From the NCBI GenBank assembly GCA_905221605.1, contig CAJNDS010000117.1, positions 62,001 to 126,000 on the forward strand: a DNA stretch of 64,000 bases. The letters run 5' to 3'. Within the stretch, counting starts at the first letter, position 1; every line of letters starts with the position of its first letter. Origin of the DNA: Symbiodinium natans (lineage: Eukaryota > Sar > Dinophyceae > Suessiales > Symbiodiniaceae). Shown here in pieces: positions 37,332-50,400 of this stretch. The notes beneath the pieces were generated by a model. It was not told the DNA's origin. It ran no database searches and saw only the letters and a list, made by a program, of their open reading frames with translations. Position numbers and translations under genes: made by a program.

Positions 37332-39033
37332 CCCCGGACTTTGCGAGACTTTTCGGGTTTTTGACTTTTCGGACTCCCCCCCCCCCCCCCCCACAAAAAG
37401 ACAAAACGAAAAGTCGAAAAGTCAAAAAGACAAAGCGTCGAAAAGTGGAAAAGCAAAAAAATGGAAACGCGTAAAAGTCGGTAAAGCCCAGATAAGTCGA
37501 GAACTTGCGAAAAGCGTCTGAAAGTCGAAGCGTGAACGAGGTGGGGAGGGGGTGGACTGGATGCCCCCTCCCCTCCCATCCAATCCCAGCCCAGCCTAGC
37601 CCATCCCATCCCTTGCTCTCGCTCTCTCGCTCTCTCGCGCTCCCTCGCTCTCGCGCTCCCTCGCTCTCTCGCTCCCTCGCTCCATCGCTCCCTCGCTCTC
37701 CCTCGATCTCTCTCCCTCCTTACCTCCCTCCTCCTACAACGCAGTGATAGGGTGCCGAGATACTGCTCAGTCCGGAGCCGAGTAATCAGCGATGCATTTT
37801 GTAAGACTGCAAATTTGTATAGTTTTGCAAGAGATAAGGGGTGCAACCCTGTTTTTGTTTTTCAGTTTCTTGGCTCCTTGCGGTTTCAAGGCGTTGCTGA
37901 CACGTACTACCTCTCCCTCGCAAACCTGGCGGACAGGGCAGCTCTTTGCTTCCAGCAAGGCAGAGTGGGGATTCGCCCGAAGCGCCATCGTCCGTGTCTA
38001 CAAAGAAGAAGAAGGCTTTTGAATTACGGAGATATCCCGATCAGGCCTTACTTCTGAGAGTGCTGGTTGCGTTGTGCTTTGTGTTGCATCGCTTTGCTTC
38101 CTGCTGTGGATGGAGTTGATAGCGCAACCATGCTCGGGTAGGCTTCGGTAGGATGGTCTCTCAGCCTTCTGCCAATCCCCTGAAGGAAATGCAATCTAAG
38201 CCCTTGGTGGTGTGAAAAACTTGCTCCCAGAGAGCACGCCCCCAGCTTGCTCGCGCCTGCAGTACTGGGAGGCTTGGACACCTGGCGATGCCGCATCCTG
38301 GATGTTGGAGCTGGGAACGCCATCTCATTGCCGGGCTTCCAAACTGAACATCTCTGCTGCAGTGTCTGCTTTGTGTGAAGTGTGAGCATGGCCATGCGAC
38401 GCAAGCAAAGTATTGATGTGTTAACCTTGACCTGTCCAAGGGGACCCGAGCTGGTGTTGCCTGGAACTTTGTCAGGGCTTGTGCGCTGCCCGGGTGTGCG
38501 GTGGCGAACCTTAGATCCCTTGACCGGACCTCGGAAGAGCTCGACAGCACTGAGGCTTTGGCAAGCCTTGGCACCGGGCACCTGGTGGCTTGCGCTGCAG
38601 TCTCGACAGAGGCAAAGCTCGGATGCCTGGGGGAGGGTTGGAAGCGCATCGGTGCGGTGCCCGCAGGGCCGCGCCACCTCGTGCCACCTCCTTGAGGTCT
38701 CAGGCATCCAGCCGGCAATCTGTAGCTTTCCTGCAGTGTCCTTTGGTCCGGCTGATGGGTCTCGAGAGGTTCAGCTTTGAGCAACCTCAGCTCCGTTCGA
38801 GTGAGCGCAGAGGCCGGTGATTCAAGGGGAAGCGGCCAAGTATTGCAAGGCTTTCGGGACACCGATGCAGGTCAACGATTCAGGTCCTTGGGCCATGAAC
38901 TCCTGACCTTTCCCAGATTTCAGACATGTTGGATACACCCCTGACCCTCCCTCTTCGCGATCACAGGCCAGGCAGCACAAGAAAGAACACTCAAGACCTC
39001 TGGCCCTGTGATTCCCACGGAAAGAAACTATCC

Positions 39034-39119
39034 TCCCCCTCTGTCCCCCTCTCTCTCTCTCCCCTCTCTCTCCCCTCTCTCTCCCCTCTCTCTCCCCTCT
39101 CTCTCCGCTCTCTCTCCCA
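39034..39119 (+). repeat. Tandem repeat, unit CTCTCTCCCC
   Basis: About seven 10-bp units, C/T only on the + strand. Confidence 0.9.
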
Positions 39120-39399
39120 GATCCCAAACCCGTAAAATGCCGTAAAACTCTTGTTTGGCTTTTTTCGGCGCTTCATCAGGCCGCTTTCCTCAGTGCCACC
39201 ACATTGACTTCTCCCGGTGACGCCGTGAGGGCCCACAATTTGAGTTGACTGTGTGGCTCACACTTCGGACGGACCTTGCGGCACAATGCATACAGGTACC
39301 TAAAGTGCCTGTACGGAGCAGAGCTAAGGTGATCACGTGCTTTTCGGAGTGGAACACAGTGAGCACGGCTGGACTCTGAGCAACTCGATTGTGATCCCT

Positions 39400-39717
39400 T
39401 GTGCAATCGTGTTCAGATCGTGTCGTTGTCTCCGCTCAGGTGTGCAAGTTGCTGGAAGCGAGTGGAGGGGTGCTGGTCTGCTGCCAAGCGCTTCGAAGCT
39501 CTCCGAAAAGGCATGGGCAACGCTTTGCCAGGCCGAGGTGGGAAACGTCACAGTAGACACCGGCGCCGCCTGCTTGGATGTGGGGAGCCTCTCGTACAGC
39601 TTGCCACCTCCACGACTCCCCAAGGTCACCCGCTACCTGAGCTTGGCTTCCGTCTCAGCTGGTCGGGCTCTGCTCTGCATGGAGCGCCAGGCTGAATGTG
39701 CTTGGAATACCCTGTGA
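39400..39717 (+). CDS. Exon-like ORF, unidentified
   Basis: The best frame encodes LSEKAWATLCQAEVGNVTVD, TGAACLDVGSLSYSLPPPRL and VTRYLSLASVSAGRALLCME, ending TGA at 39715-39717. Another frame also looks coding at the 5' part, so a splice may fall near 39480. No family was recognised. Confidence 0.35.
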   Translation, partial: CAIVFRSCRCLRSGVQVAGSEWRGAGLLPSASKLSEKAWATLCQAEVGNVTVDTGAACLDVGSLSYSLPPPRLPKVTRYLSLASVSAGRALLCMERQAECAWNTL

Positions 39718-41186
39718 ACCATCCTGTGATCTGTGACCTTTTCGGAGCCGTGTTTTGGGCTTCTCGGGCTTGGGCAGGGCCCACTGCAGCAATGCACGGA
39801 TCAACGCCTCCAGTGCGAAGAATGGGCGGCAGCAGGAGAGCTCGGTGCCAAGGAACGTGCGCGAGAAGAAGCTCTCACGCGCAGTCGCCACGCGTCGCAG
39901 CACGCATCACGTCGCAGCACGAGGTGCAGCTTCAACCCCAAGTTCATGAACCAGCTGTGCCCACCTCTTCTCTTATAGGACTTCGGTCGATATTCCTTTT
40001 GCGTCGCGGTGCGTACTTTTGAGGTGCCCAAGCAGCTGCGCGGTCTGCACACAGGCATGTTCTTTTTCTTTTGGCTTGCAGAGTTTTCTTCTTTCGTAAG
40101 GTTAAGAGACGTTTTTTGATGGCCTTTCATGCTTTCTCTCTTTGTCAGCTTCCGAAAGGTTGGCTCCAGCCAGGGGAGGTGCAGCCACTTACGTTCCCGC
40201 ATGTCCAAATGGGAAAGCCGTAAGGTGCTCTGTAAGGCACTTCAAAGCCCTGTGAGGTGCCACGTAGTGGGTGTGCCGGGGTCTCGGCTCTCAAAGGGCG
40301 AAAGCGCCTGTTGGGAAGTCTCTTGGCCGGGCGGCTGGTGAGGCTGGTGACAGGTGTGAAGGACACATAAGGTGACCAGTTCCATAACGCATCAGAAGGC
40401 TTTGGTGGACTGGCCCTAAGAGCATGATGGCAGAAGGCTGCTGAAACAACAGTCATAAACTCAATGACCCCATCCCGTGCAGCCACGAAGCCACATGCAC
40501 ATGCCGCAGATGCCTGGCGGGATGTCTCGCCTGAAGTTACTGCCATGTCTTGGAGTTGCAGCCAGGTAAACACAGGTTCGCGATGAAGATTCTGTAGTGA
40601 CGGGAACGCACATGAGCAGAGTCAGCACGTGTCTTAGGTCTGCTGGTGCCTTGCAGTCAGGCTCTGAGGCCAGTCTGCCCCAATCAGCACAACTAAAAGA
40701 AAGGCGACCTAAGCCGCTCCCTTGCGAGCCCAACCAGCCCTTTCACAACCATCCCCTAAAAGTTCTGAACACCTTTGCAGGTTGTGGTGAATGATGGTAT
40801 CTCGTGGAACTTCGCTATGGCAAGAGTGGAGAGCGACACTGCACCTTTGCAAAGCTTCATTTGCGTCGTTTGATGTGAGACGCTTGCATCGTCTGCATCT
40901 TCTCCTCAAGAATCAGAAGACTATTCTAGTACTCTCGTGTCACCATGTGGCAGTCAGTGTCAATGTTCTGAGAGGAAGATTTAAGATTGGAATGTTTTGG
41001 AGATCGAGGCCTTGGTCTGCTTCTCCGACTCCGGCCGTAAAGATGCCGCAAGGCGGCTCTTGTCACATTTAGCGCTCTCCCTCTTTCTCTCTCGCTCTCG
41101 CTCTCGCTCTCTCTCTCTCTCTCTCTCCATCTCTCTCTCTCTGTCGCTCGCTCTCTCTCTCGCTCTCGCTCTCGCTCTCGCTCTCG

Positions 41187-41218
<32 letters not shown>

Positions 41219-41625
41219 GTCCTCTGTCTCTTGCCCCAACACCGTGTCAAGATTGAGTCGGGCTCCAACGTTGAGGGTAAGACGGGCTAGATCACCGGAG
41301 TTTTGGGCAAAAATCGCGCTCTCGCATATGCGAAACTGTCGTCGCTTTTGGACTTCTGGGTTCACATGGTCTCTCACTGCTTGGGGTCTACACTGAGCTT
41401 ACACGGGCATGCTATGTTGATCTACGTTGCATGAATGTGCGCGCTCTCTTTGCCTCTCGGGGCTTCGGAAGACCTTGACTCCGGAGGTGCCGCGCCGTCT
41501 GGGGTGCGGGCCCCTGTTGTTTTTTTGTTTGCATCTATTCTGTTTCTTTTATGTGAGCGTCTTCGGCCGTCTCGGAATCTGCTGGTCAGTGTCGAGCGCT
41601 TCGAGGCCCCCGTGCGTGGGAGACC
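39718..41625 (+). other. No well-supported gene
   Basis: Short exon-like segments with Arg/Lys/Ala bias occur near 39800-39900. The remainder has no support except simple repeats. Confidence 0.35.
41078..41218 (+). repeat. C/T microsatellite, CTCTCG and CT units
   Basis: A 140-bp pyrimidine-rich block in which CTCTCG hexamers alternate with pure CT. Confidence 0.95.
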
Positions 41626-41629
41626 ATGG

Positions 41630-44381
41630 AGGTGAGGGCCTGTTCCGAGAACGCGTCCAGCAGCTGTGTGCCCTAAAGGGCCCTTGGGCCTTGGGGCTGC
41701 ATGAGGACTTCGAAGCCACGTGTCGGGTTGAAGGAGGCGTGAACCCCTTGAGAAGCGGTTCGCGCCGATTTCGGTCGCTCGGTAAGAGGGCAAGAAGCCC
41801 TGGCTCAACTTTGCGAATCCTCCCAGCGCTCGCTCCGAGAAGATCCGAGAATGCTCCGTGGTGGTCCACGCCGCACACCGGGGTGGCATGGAGTGGTGGA
41901 GTGGCGCAATTGTCGTGCCATTTGGTACCCATGCAATCTGGGTCTCCAAAGTGCTGGCCATTGACTGGTCAAACAGAGGAGACTTTGTTGTCGCGCGAGG
42001 CAAGCCTTTCATTGTAGAAAGAACAGGAACTCCTTCATAAACTTGTGAAGGCAGTTTCTCAGTTCGAGACGGAACTGCCTGAAGAGGACACAAACGGATG
42101 CAGCCGCTTTTATGCTGTGAAAAGCTGCGTGTGTGAATGTTTGAAGCTAGCTGTTCATGCTGTGGTGTCTATGCTGGGTTCAAGGGGGCTAAGGGACGGT
42201 GTTGTTGTTTGTAACAACGGGATCCCTTGACATGATACCCGTTACTCCCGGATCGCCGCACATGCGGCTGAGGCGTTGGGCCTTTGCTGGAAACGGTCCG
42301 GAATTGCCCCAGCTGTCAAGCCGACGACGAAGACAGAAGGGCGTGAAAGCGATGAGGGACCTCCGGCCACTGGCCGAGCCCAGTACACGGTCCCTCACGG
42401 AGAGGACGCTGGATGCTGCACAGGACTGGAGCGCCCAGAGCACGCCCAGAGGCGAACTTGAGGCCACCCGTGGCCTGGAGCTCAGCGACGAGTCGAGAAG
42501 CCATTACTTCGGGCACCGAGCGGGCCTGGAGGTGGCCAACTCGAACAGCAGTGACCACAAAACACTGAGACTCACTAAGAGATTCACTATGGTTAACCAT
42601 GATTCACTCTCTCGTCAGAATATCACTGGTTGATTATCGCAAGGCTTCTCGGCTTTGGAATGGCTTGGAAGATTCGACTTTTCCATTTTGGGGAATCGTG
42701 CGCCCTGAAGGTGGAACAGGAGCTCCAGCGCCAGGCAGGCGTGTGAGGAACATCTCTCTCGACAAAAACGCCTTAGAAGCAACAAACGCGAGATACCAGA
42801 GTACGCACAGAGAAATTCCACAGAGTATACCACACAACACCACAGAATGCCGCAAAACACACCAAGGCAACCATGTGCTTAGCGACTTTTGTGCGGATCT
42901 CGCAGGCCGTGCTGCTGAAGGGCCTCCTGCGGGACGTCGCCATCATGCGGGACACGGTCTGGCACCTCTCAGACGAGCTCGCCTGCCTCTTTGCCTTGCA
43001 TTTTAGGGATGCTGTTGAGACATGTTTAGAAGCTGTTATTTGATGCCGTGGCCATCCGTGGCCGGCTAACTTTGCACGGTATCAGATCATTCGCTTGATC
43101 GCTTGAGGCGTGTCTGCGCCAGCGAACGACTTTGCCCAACTGTCAGCGGACGTACGGGAGCTGCAGCGGGCCTTCAGCTGTTTGAGTCGCCAGGAGGAGG
43201 ATGCGGAGCGTGCAAAACTTGCATCCTACGAGAGCCGCAGCCTCGAGGAGACACGCTTTGAGGAGGCGCAGAGCTTCCGCGAGCTCGAGACGCGCTTCGA
43301 AGAGCACAGCCGCATGCTGGAGAGCAGGTTTGAGGACTTGCACCCCAGCTTCAGACACCTGGAGACCCGCTTCGAAGAGCACAAGAGCACATTGGACTCA
43401 TTGGATGCCCGTTTCAGCGACCTGCAAAGCTTGCGAGGCTTCGAATCGAGATTTGAGGAGCAAAGGCAGATCCTGGAGAAGCGTTTCGCAGAGCACAGCC
43501 GAATGCTTGAGAGGTTCGATGAGCATCCAGGCTTAAAGCACTTGGAGACGCGTTTGGAAGAGCACAAGAGCACACTGGATGCTCGCTTCGAGGAGTGGGC
43601 TGCAGTGGGCTGCAGTGAGCCGTCGCGGGCTGTAGTGGGCTGTAGTGGGCTGTAGTGGGCTGTAGTGTGTAGTGGGCTGTAGTGTTGCCGGCAAGGCAAG
43701 GGTGGAGGAGGGAGGAGGGAGCCACGACCAAGCTCTTGCATCTCAAGATTGGGTGTCTGTCTGTCTGTTTTTTGTCCAGGGATGGGGCGAAGTACAGTAG
43801 ATGCAGACTCTCAGAATGTGCTCGTATTCCATAGCCAAAGTTGGGGAACTGCTTTGCTTGCGGCATATCATGATCAGGGGATGACGCAGCCTTCTCCTTA
43901 TCTCTCGCGTGCTCAATGTCATATTCTGTGCAACACATCCACCGTACGCGTTGTTGTGCCTGCCAAATACCAACACTTTGGTACGGTTCTTTGATTTGTA
44001 AACGGGCAGGACGTGCAAGGACTGCACCGAAGAATGGCTGACCTCGAGGTCTGGCTGCGCGGCGAGGTGTCGCGGCAGTCACTTTACCAGCTCTCTTCCA
44101 ACATCGCCCAGGAGGTCATTGAGCAGGCATCCGTGTCGGTCACCCCGTTGCTGCGTGCCAAAGCAGAGGAGATGGCGCGGGCACGCCCAGCAACGTCTCC
44201 TGCCAGTGGTGGTGTTGGCCGACGGCCTGGTTCTCCGCTCTTCCTCCCGCAGGCCCTTCATGCGGAGCGGGTGGTGCAGGTCGCTTCCGAGGTGGCACGG
44301 GAGGTGGTCCACTCTGTCCTGGCCGACCTGGACTTCCAGCTGCGAGACACGCCCTCGCCGCAGCTCTCGACTCGCTCCTAA
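41630..44381 (+). CDS. Heptad-repeat coiled-coil protein gene
   Basis: Candidate exons are about 41635-41790 (LFRERVQQLCALKGPWALG), about 42260-42540 (KAMRDLRPLAEPSTRSLTER) and 42907 to about 43000 (VLLKGLLRDVAIMRDTVWHL). A long one at about 43110-43590 has repeating units built on LETRFEEHKSTLDS / ESRFEEQRQILEKRF / FAEHSRMLERFDE, in a roughly 30-residue pattern. The last exon or two, from 44012, encode VQGLHRRMADLEVWLRGEV, IAQEVIEQASVSVTPLLRAK and VVQVASEVAREVVHSVLADL, and end TAA at 44379-44381. A CCGCAG near 44253 may be an internal acceptor. It is probably a long rod-like structural protein; family unknown. The long repeat exon and the stop are the firmest parts; the link to exons before 42900 is inferred. 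Confidence 0.6.
43595..43688 (+). repeat. Tandem repeat, unit GTAGTGGGCT
   Basis: About eight 10-bp units follow the coiled-coil exon, probably at the start of the next intron. Confidence 0.88.
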
Positions 44382-45774
44382 CGCTCATAAGTTTCCTAAA
44401 TTTCTTGAGCCTAGGAAGCCCTAAGCCTTCTGCGTTTCACTGAGCTGCCCTCAGCGCCGATCTGCGCTGCATCCCACGGCCGAAACGCGGCCCTTTGCAC
44501 CGCGCAGAGAATCCTCAGGGTGCCAAATGCGATGGCGGCTTCAATGACCCACCGCGGACCACCATTTATTGCTACTTTTCAACCACTTTCTGCCAGTTTG
44601 CATCCAGGTGCAATCGTGAAGGTGGGGCAATGATCAGAGTGGCGGTGGCGCTGGCATGTTTTCGTGAATTGCAAGCACTTGCCGCATCACTGCGTTGCGC
44701 TGTTTGCAGGCTACAGGTACTTGGGTACCTGAGTCGTGTTGGGAGCGAGATAGGATCCAGCCAGGTCAACGGCGAAATTGCTGCGACGCATCATTTCTCT
44801 CACGCCCCTCCTTCGGAGGCCAGCTGGTGCAAATGCTTGCCGCGATTCTGCCGTAAGATACCTTAAGACGCTGTAAGCGAGGCAAGCAATCATTGCCCCA
44901 TCTCTCGCCCTTTCCGCAGAGATCTGAGAACTTGAAAAGAGATTGACAGAGGCTGTTGGCTTCCTGACGCCCGTGGTGCGCCTGGCCGGCACCGGGACCG
45001 CCAGCCAGAGAGCGAGAGAGCGAGAGAGCGAGAGAGCGAGAGAGCGAGAGAGCGAGAGAGCGAGAGAGCGAGAGAGCGAGAGAGCGAGAGAGCGAGAGAG
45101 CGAGAGAGCGAGAGAGCGAGAGAGCGAGAGAGCGAGAGAGCGAGAGAGGCAGGGAGCAGCGTAGACGAGTTGCGTGCGCGGGAAGGAAGGAAGCAGCATA
45201 AGCAGCGTGGAGAGCAGGGTATACAGCGACGTTTAGCGTTGCCTTTAGTGAGCGCGGCCTCGCGCCAGGAAAGCCGCAAAGCTCATGCCGGGACTTGCGC
45301 CACCGTCAAAAATGCTGGCGGATAGTCGCTGAGGCTCGGGATGCGGTGTACGCACAGCTGCTGGTGCTACAGCACTGTAATCTGTAATTGGGTTTTGGGC
45401 CAGGGTCTGTCAAGAGAGTCCGATGATGTCCGATGTGTAGTAGAATTTGTAGAAGACATTGCTGACAGCGAGGTGGCTCAAAGTGATTGGCGCAGTACCG
45501 ATCCCGTTTCACGCTTTGTTTCACCCGCAAGATGGGGCAATCAAGTTGCCACAGTTTACCGAGCGTTGGTGCTTGGGCTCGAGTGTGAACGCATGTCGAG
45601 GCTAGCAAGCGAAAAGGCAGGCGAGAGGTTCTTGCTTTTAGGCAGCAACGTCAACAGCCTTGGCACTTCAAGAGCCGATGGGAGGCTCCTATCCCAGCAA
45701 ACGCCAAAAGCCGCGGTGGCTTGAGTTCAACTTGCATTGAAGAGTCATAGCGACTGCGGCCACCACCACCCACG
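44382..45774 (+). other. Downstream region, non-coding as far as seen
   Basis: No convincing exon. It contains a short inverted repeat CAGGTAC/GTACCTG at 44714-44731 and the (GAGAGAGC)n array. Confidence 0.4.
45008..45148 (+). repeat. Tandem repeat, unit GAGAGAGC
   Basis: About 17 near-perfect 8-bp units. Confidence 0.97.
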
Positions 45775-46149
<375 letters not shown>

Positions 46150-47536
46150 ACAAATTCAAGAACAAGAGCAACACAAAGCAGCCGATGATAGCAGCATGAG
46201 CTGCTTCACGTACTGCGCGCAGCATTGCCATTCTTAGCCTCTATCCACAACGGTCAGCAACGTCAAGACATGGTGGACCGGATGCGCAGCTGGCTTCGCA
46301 GCATCGATCCGGGTGGAGGCTGGTTGTCTTGGGGACCCGGTTGGGCCGTATGTGCAAGGGCTGCGAGGGGGGGCGGAGATGCGGGGTGGGGCTTGCGGAG
46401 GCTTGGATGCGTACGCGCGCGGCCTGGGCACCTTCAGCTCACCGGCAGAGGCCGCGATTGGAATGGACGCGACTTCTTTCGGGGAGCCGGCAGAGTTTCC
46501 GCCAGCCAATAAGTGAATAAGCCGTCTGCAGGTTCAAGCGGTGTACTCCACATGGCATTCGCTGGATGTGCCAGCCTTATACGGCCAACATTCGAAAGTG
46601 ACGGGGAGCTTTGTGGCCTCGCCACCAGGCGCAGTTCTTCGAAGACTTTCATATTCATGACTTGCGGCATCAAAAAATGTCTCGGCCCTGGATGAATCGT
46701 TTGACAGTCCTGTATTCTTCACCACCTTCGGGTCGTGGGGTTAATTGGATGCTAATTCTGTTGTTCACCTCACCCCTGTGTCTCGTGTACTTCTCGCCCG
46801 GGTCGCTTGGCCCGGGCTCCGCAGAATTCCGCTGAGTACTGTACTCCAAGATGTCCCACTAGTGTAACAGTGTATCTCCCATAGAGTATCCTTGGAGCGC
46901 CAATGAGTTACAGGGTGCGGACGCTCGAAGTTCGAAGCAAGAACAGTCCTTGCGTTTGTGGGCGACATGCAAGCGACATGTAGCGACCTTTCTTGAGGTT
47001 TCGCCGGTGGTTCGAGGCACAGTTCACGGAGTCCCAAAGCAAGGCGCCCTGGACCGTTGCGATTGTCTTTGATTTTTGGGCAGATGAGGGTCCCTAAACG
47101 TAGCTTTTTTTGGATGCCTCTAGTATCATGGGATAACCCCTGTGTCTGTGTTATTGCACGCATCCTCCTCAGGACCGAGGCACTACATCCACGGCGAACT
47201 GGTTCCGTGCTAAGTACCTCCAGACACCTCTAAGGACGTTGGGGTAAAGGGAGGCTTGTCGCAGCCCCGATGGCGCCCTCAAAGCTCGGAATGCTCAGTA
47301 AAGATCAAGGAGAACAACATGATATCAATGATATCCCTTGTCTGAGGTCGGGCTTCCAGTCTGACGCAACGGCTTGAGACTTGGTCATGGACAGCATGGG
47401 ACAGCCCATGCAACTGTGCTCTCAGCGTGCTCTCAAAGCCGACAAAAGGCTTCAACAGTGAACCGCTGCGAACCAAGGCAGCAGGTACCTGGAGTTCAGG
47501 CATCTCAGAGCACTTCGCTTTGATGACGGAGACGCT
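46150..47536 (+). other. Weak exon candidates only
   Basis: 46311-46512 has three overlapping open frames; one encodes GDPVGPYVQGLRGG .. GGLDAYARGLGTFSS and ends TAA at 46510-46512. From 46520 to 47530 nothing is supported. Confidence 0.3.
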
Positions 47537-47550
47537 TATCTCGTTTGCTG

Positions 47551-47645
47551 CAGGTTCATCCTGGTGGGACTCGAGCTGGGCAGGCAGGGCATCCACTGGC
47601 GCATGTTCTGCAAAGTTGTTGCACGGCTGGCACGGCTGTCTCAAT
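47551..47645 (+). CDS. Exon of an unidentified protein
   Basis: After a GCTGCAG acceptor an open segment encodes FILVGLELGRQGIHWRMF and CKVVARLARLSQ, with a stop right after. It is hydrophobic-basic and may be one membrane-adjacent helix. No family was recognised. Confidence 0.35.
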
Positions 47646-48799
47646 GACATTTCTGCGGGGAAGCTCATGGTTTTGGGAACTCGCGCCTTCCGCTGGCACA
47701 TCGTTGGCTCAAGCAGCGCCCGCAGCCCCTCGAGGCGGGCGGGCGCAGTCTGCAAAAGGACTCAGAGAAGCAGAAGCCTGGAGCGCAAGGAGATTGCCTT
47801 TCTCAAGGTCGCTTAAGGTGCGAAGGCCTTTTTCCTGAAGTTTGCGTAGCCTCTGAGGTACACACCTGCTTGAGCCGAACGGCGCCCTCTGTCATGACAA
47901 GAGGGGGTCCAAGTCTGGGAGAGCAGCCGCAGAGAGCAGGCGAGCGGGCACTGGCAGGATCCTCAGCCACACAGGCCGACACGAAGTTGCCGACGTGACA
48001 CAAGTCTCTTGGAGACTTGCCAAGTAATGGTTGCTCTCAGGAGCCCTGCAGCCAAGCGGGGCATAGTGACTTTGACGGTAAGGCTCGATGGCTCTGGTCT
48101 CCTCATGCACAGTAGTGACTCAGTAGTGACACAGTACACAGTTCCCATTGTCGAGGGTAGCCGTTGTGCGACAAGCCCCCTCCGCGACAAAGTCCTTCCT
48201 CTGCCCGCGACATATGCCTGAAACAGCAGGGAACGACATCCGCGGGTAATTGTAAAAGTTTGCGCGCGCCGCCTCGGCAGCCGGGCCGGCCTTGGGGAGG
48301 AAAGAGGGGTTTTTGGGAAGGTCAAGGGCACCAGGGGCTTGGGGCTCATGCCACGACCTTGTCTTGCCGAGCCCGTTCCCATTTGCTCGATGTGCGCACT
48401 GCTTTGATTTGGTTTCCGTGCCTTTCACTTCGTCCATCCTGCCCCATGCAATCGATGCCTGCTGGGAAAGACGTATCGCTTTGCGCACCATGCTCCAAAC
48501 TTCGCGTTTGCACAAGAGGCTTTCAGAATTTCAGCTACACAGCACTTACTGCATCAGCTCTGTCTGATCTTGCCCGGGGGCCCTGTTGCTGAAACCCATC
48601 TGTATCATAGGGCTGGATTCAATTGGCCACGTGATGAAGTGAACCAGCAGGAAATGGGGTACGTATGGGTACCTCGCCTTGCATGGGAGCCGGGATGCCC
48701 TGGCAACGACAGCTTCAAGATGCTGCCCAAGTAGTCTTGCACCTGAGCTCCACTGGCCTCTTACAAGTTAAGTTCTTCATTGCAGGTGTCTCCGAAGTT
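47646..48799 (+). other. No well-supported gene
   Basis: 47660-47815 is open in two frames and may be coding. 47830-48790 shows no convincing exon. Confidence 0.3.
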
Positions 48800-50400
48800 G
48801 GATCCATCCTTCGAGAGCCTCGACAGAATTTGGCAGTCGCATGCACAAGTATGCTCGGTTACACGTGTCGAGGAACGAGCTTGCCTCCTTCTTTTCGGAC
48901 ATCAACTCGCAGCATCATCCGAAAGTCGAAGGTGAAGAAGGTGTCTTGGCGTGGCTTTCGCATGTTCGCTACGAAAGCTCCCAGCTTTCCCCGGAAGGGG
49001 GGCATGGGGGGAGGGGGAATTTGGGGGGTCTAATCATGTCTAATCCCCAGTTCGGTTCTAGGGGCACGGTTCGGGGAGGGATCGATGCTCGGCCCGCAGG
49101 TCGGTGGGTAGCAGGTTTTATAGGGTCTAGGGATGGTCTAGGGTCAGGCAGCGGGTCTGAGTCATGTGGTCTCGCTTCGCAGCGCACGTGAAGCTCTTGT
49201 AAGGGTTCGTGATTTCTTTGGGATCTGACCGCCCCCCCCCCCCGTCCGTGGTGACTGCTTCTTGTGACGGCTGGTCCTCAGGTAGACACTCAGTATGGGA
49301 GGCGGAGACCGATAGTGAGGTGGCCAGCATCCTGGGCCCGAATGCCTAAAGGATCCTAAATTCTAAATGTCTTCTCGGTTCTTCAGAACTAAAAACACCT
49401 TCTGCGCACCGGTCAGGGCTCCGACCTTCAAGAGCCCGACCATGGCACCAGCTTCGAGGAAAGCTCAAGCCTCGAGGCGGGCGACATCACCCCTCTTCTC
49501 CACCCCCCTCCCCTCTCCCCCTCTCCCCTCCCCTCACACTTGAAACTCGCCTGTGGTCCCTTCTCTTTTGGCTCTTTCCTTCTTTTGGGCTTCTTCTTTG
49601 GCAGGACTCCGAGCTTCAGAGGGATGAGAGGGACTGCCCCGGCTATCCCGATGCCGAGGAAGACGAAGGCCGGGCCAGGGGAGCCCGGTGGGGCATTTCA
49701 TCGCATTTCTGCATCCCACTCCTTTTTTTTTTTTTGCAGCAACTAAAAGAGACAGAGGACACACTCCTCGCTGTTTTAGAGCATTTTGTGTTGTGAGAGC
49801 GTTTTCTCTTTTTTGGAGAGCTGTGTTTTTTGAGCTCGCTTTTTTTGTCATATGGAACCCGAGAGGCGTAAAGTGGGAGTTTTTCGATTTGGACAGCGCG
49901 GCTCGGAGATGCGATATGTGATGCGATGGGTCTTCGTGATGAAAGCAGTTGACTTCCGTTAAGCAGGGAGTCGATTCGCGCGCTGCAAGGATTATATCAT
50001 CTCCGAAGATGTGCTGCCCACGATCTTGGAAGACGAAACCTTACAGATGCCTTTGCTCACGCCGCTCACCTGGCTTCCAACTGCCTTTGTGCCATGTCGT
50101 ACGTCATAGGTGCGTGTTCTGACCATGCTAAATTCTGACCGTCCACATGCAGATGCTGAGCGCTCACAGGGCTCGAAGTGCATTGGAGCGCAACAGCTGG
50201 GGCATCTCTGAAGCAATTCACACCAGCTTCGAGGCAAAGGAGGGAGGGGGGGAGTAAACACCCGCCTGGGCCATCATGGACAAATCGTCAGAATCATCAG
50301 GTGCTTAGCAGCGTGGTTGTTGGCGTGGGAAGCTTCGCAGGGACTGCGACGCAAGGGGTGCTGGAGGCAGGCGGCCCTGACTCTCCTCTGACCACAAGAA
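48800..50400 (+). CDS. Unidentified multi-exon gene, partial
   Basis: Segments with splice-compatible borders are about 48800-48975 (FESLDRIWQSH, then HKYARLHVSRNELASFFSDI and EEGVLAWLSHVRYES), about 49605-49680 (acidic, DSELQRDERDCPGYPDAEED), about 49985-50048 (CKDYIISEDVLPTILEDETL) and about 50153-50240 (MLSAHRARSALERNSWGISE, AIHTSFEAK). They suggest a helical protein with an acidic linker. No family was recognised and linkage is inferred. Confidence 0.4.

Larger units (their letters stand above)
36931..39380 (+). other. Mostly non-coding with inverted repeat, C-run and C/T-rich blocks
   Basis: It holds the AAAAGTCG palindrome region (37270-37510) and a run of about 17 C near 37377-37393. 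A CTCTCG/CTCCCTCG-rich block lies at 37612-37735. An exon-like piece is visible at about 37885-38025 (FQGVADTYYLSLANLADRAA). 38380-38790 has competing open frames that cannot be resolved. Confidence 0.4.

Noticed and set aside
47703-47715. GTTGGCTCAAG, resembling the last bases of the dinoflagellate spliced leader
   Set aside because: Only about ten bases match and the rest of the 22-nt leader is absent; a chance match or a much-decayed relic cannot be told apart.
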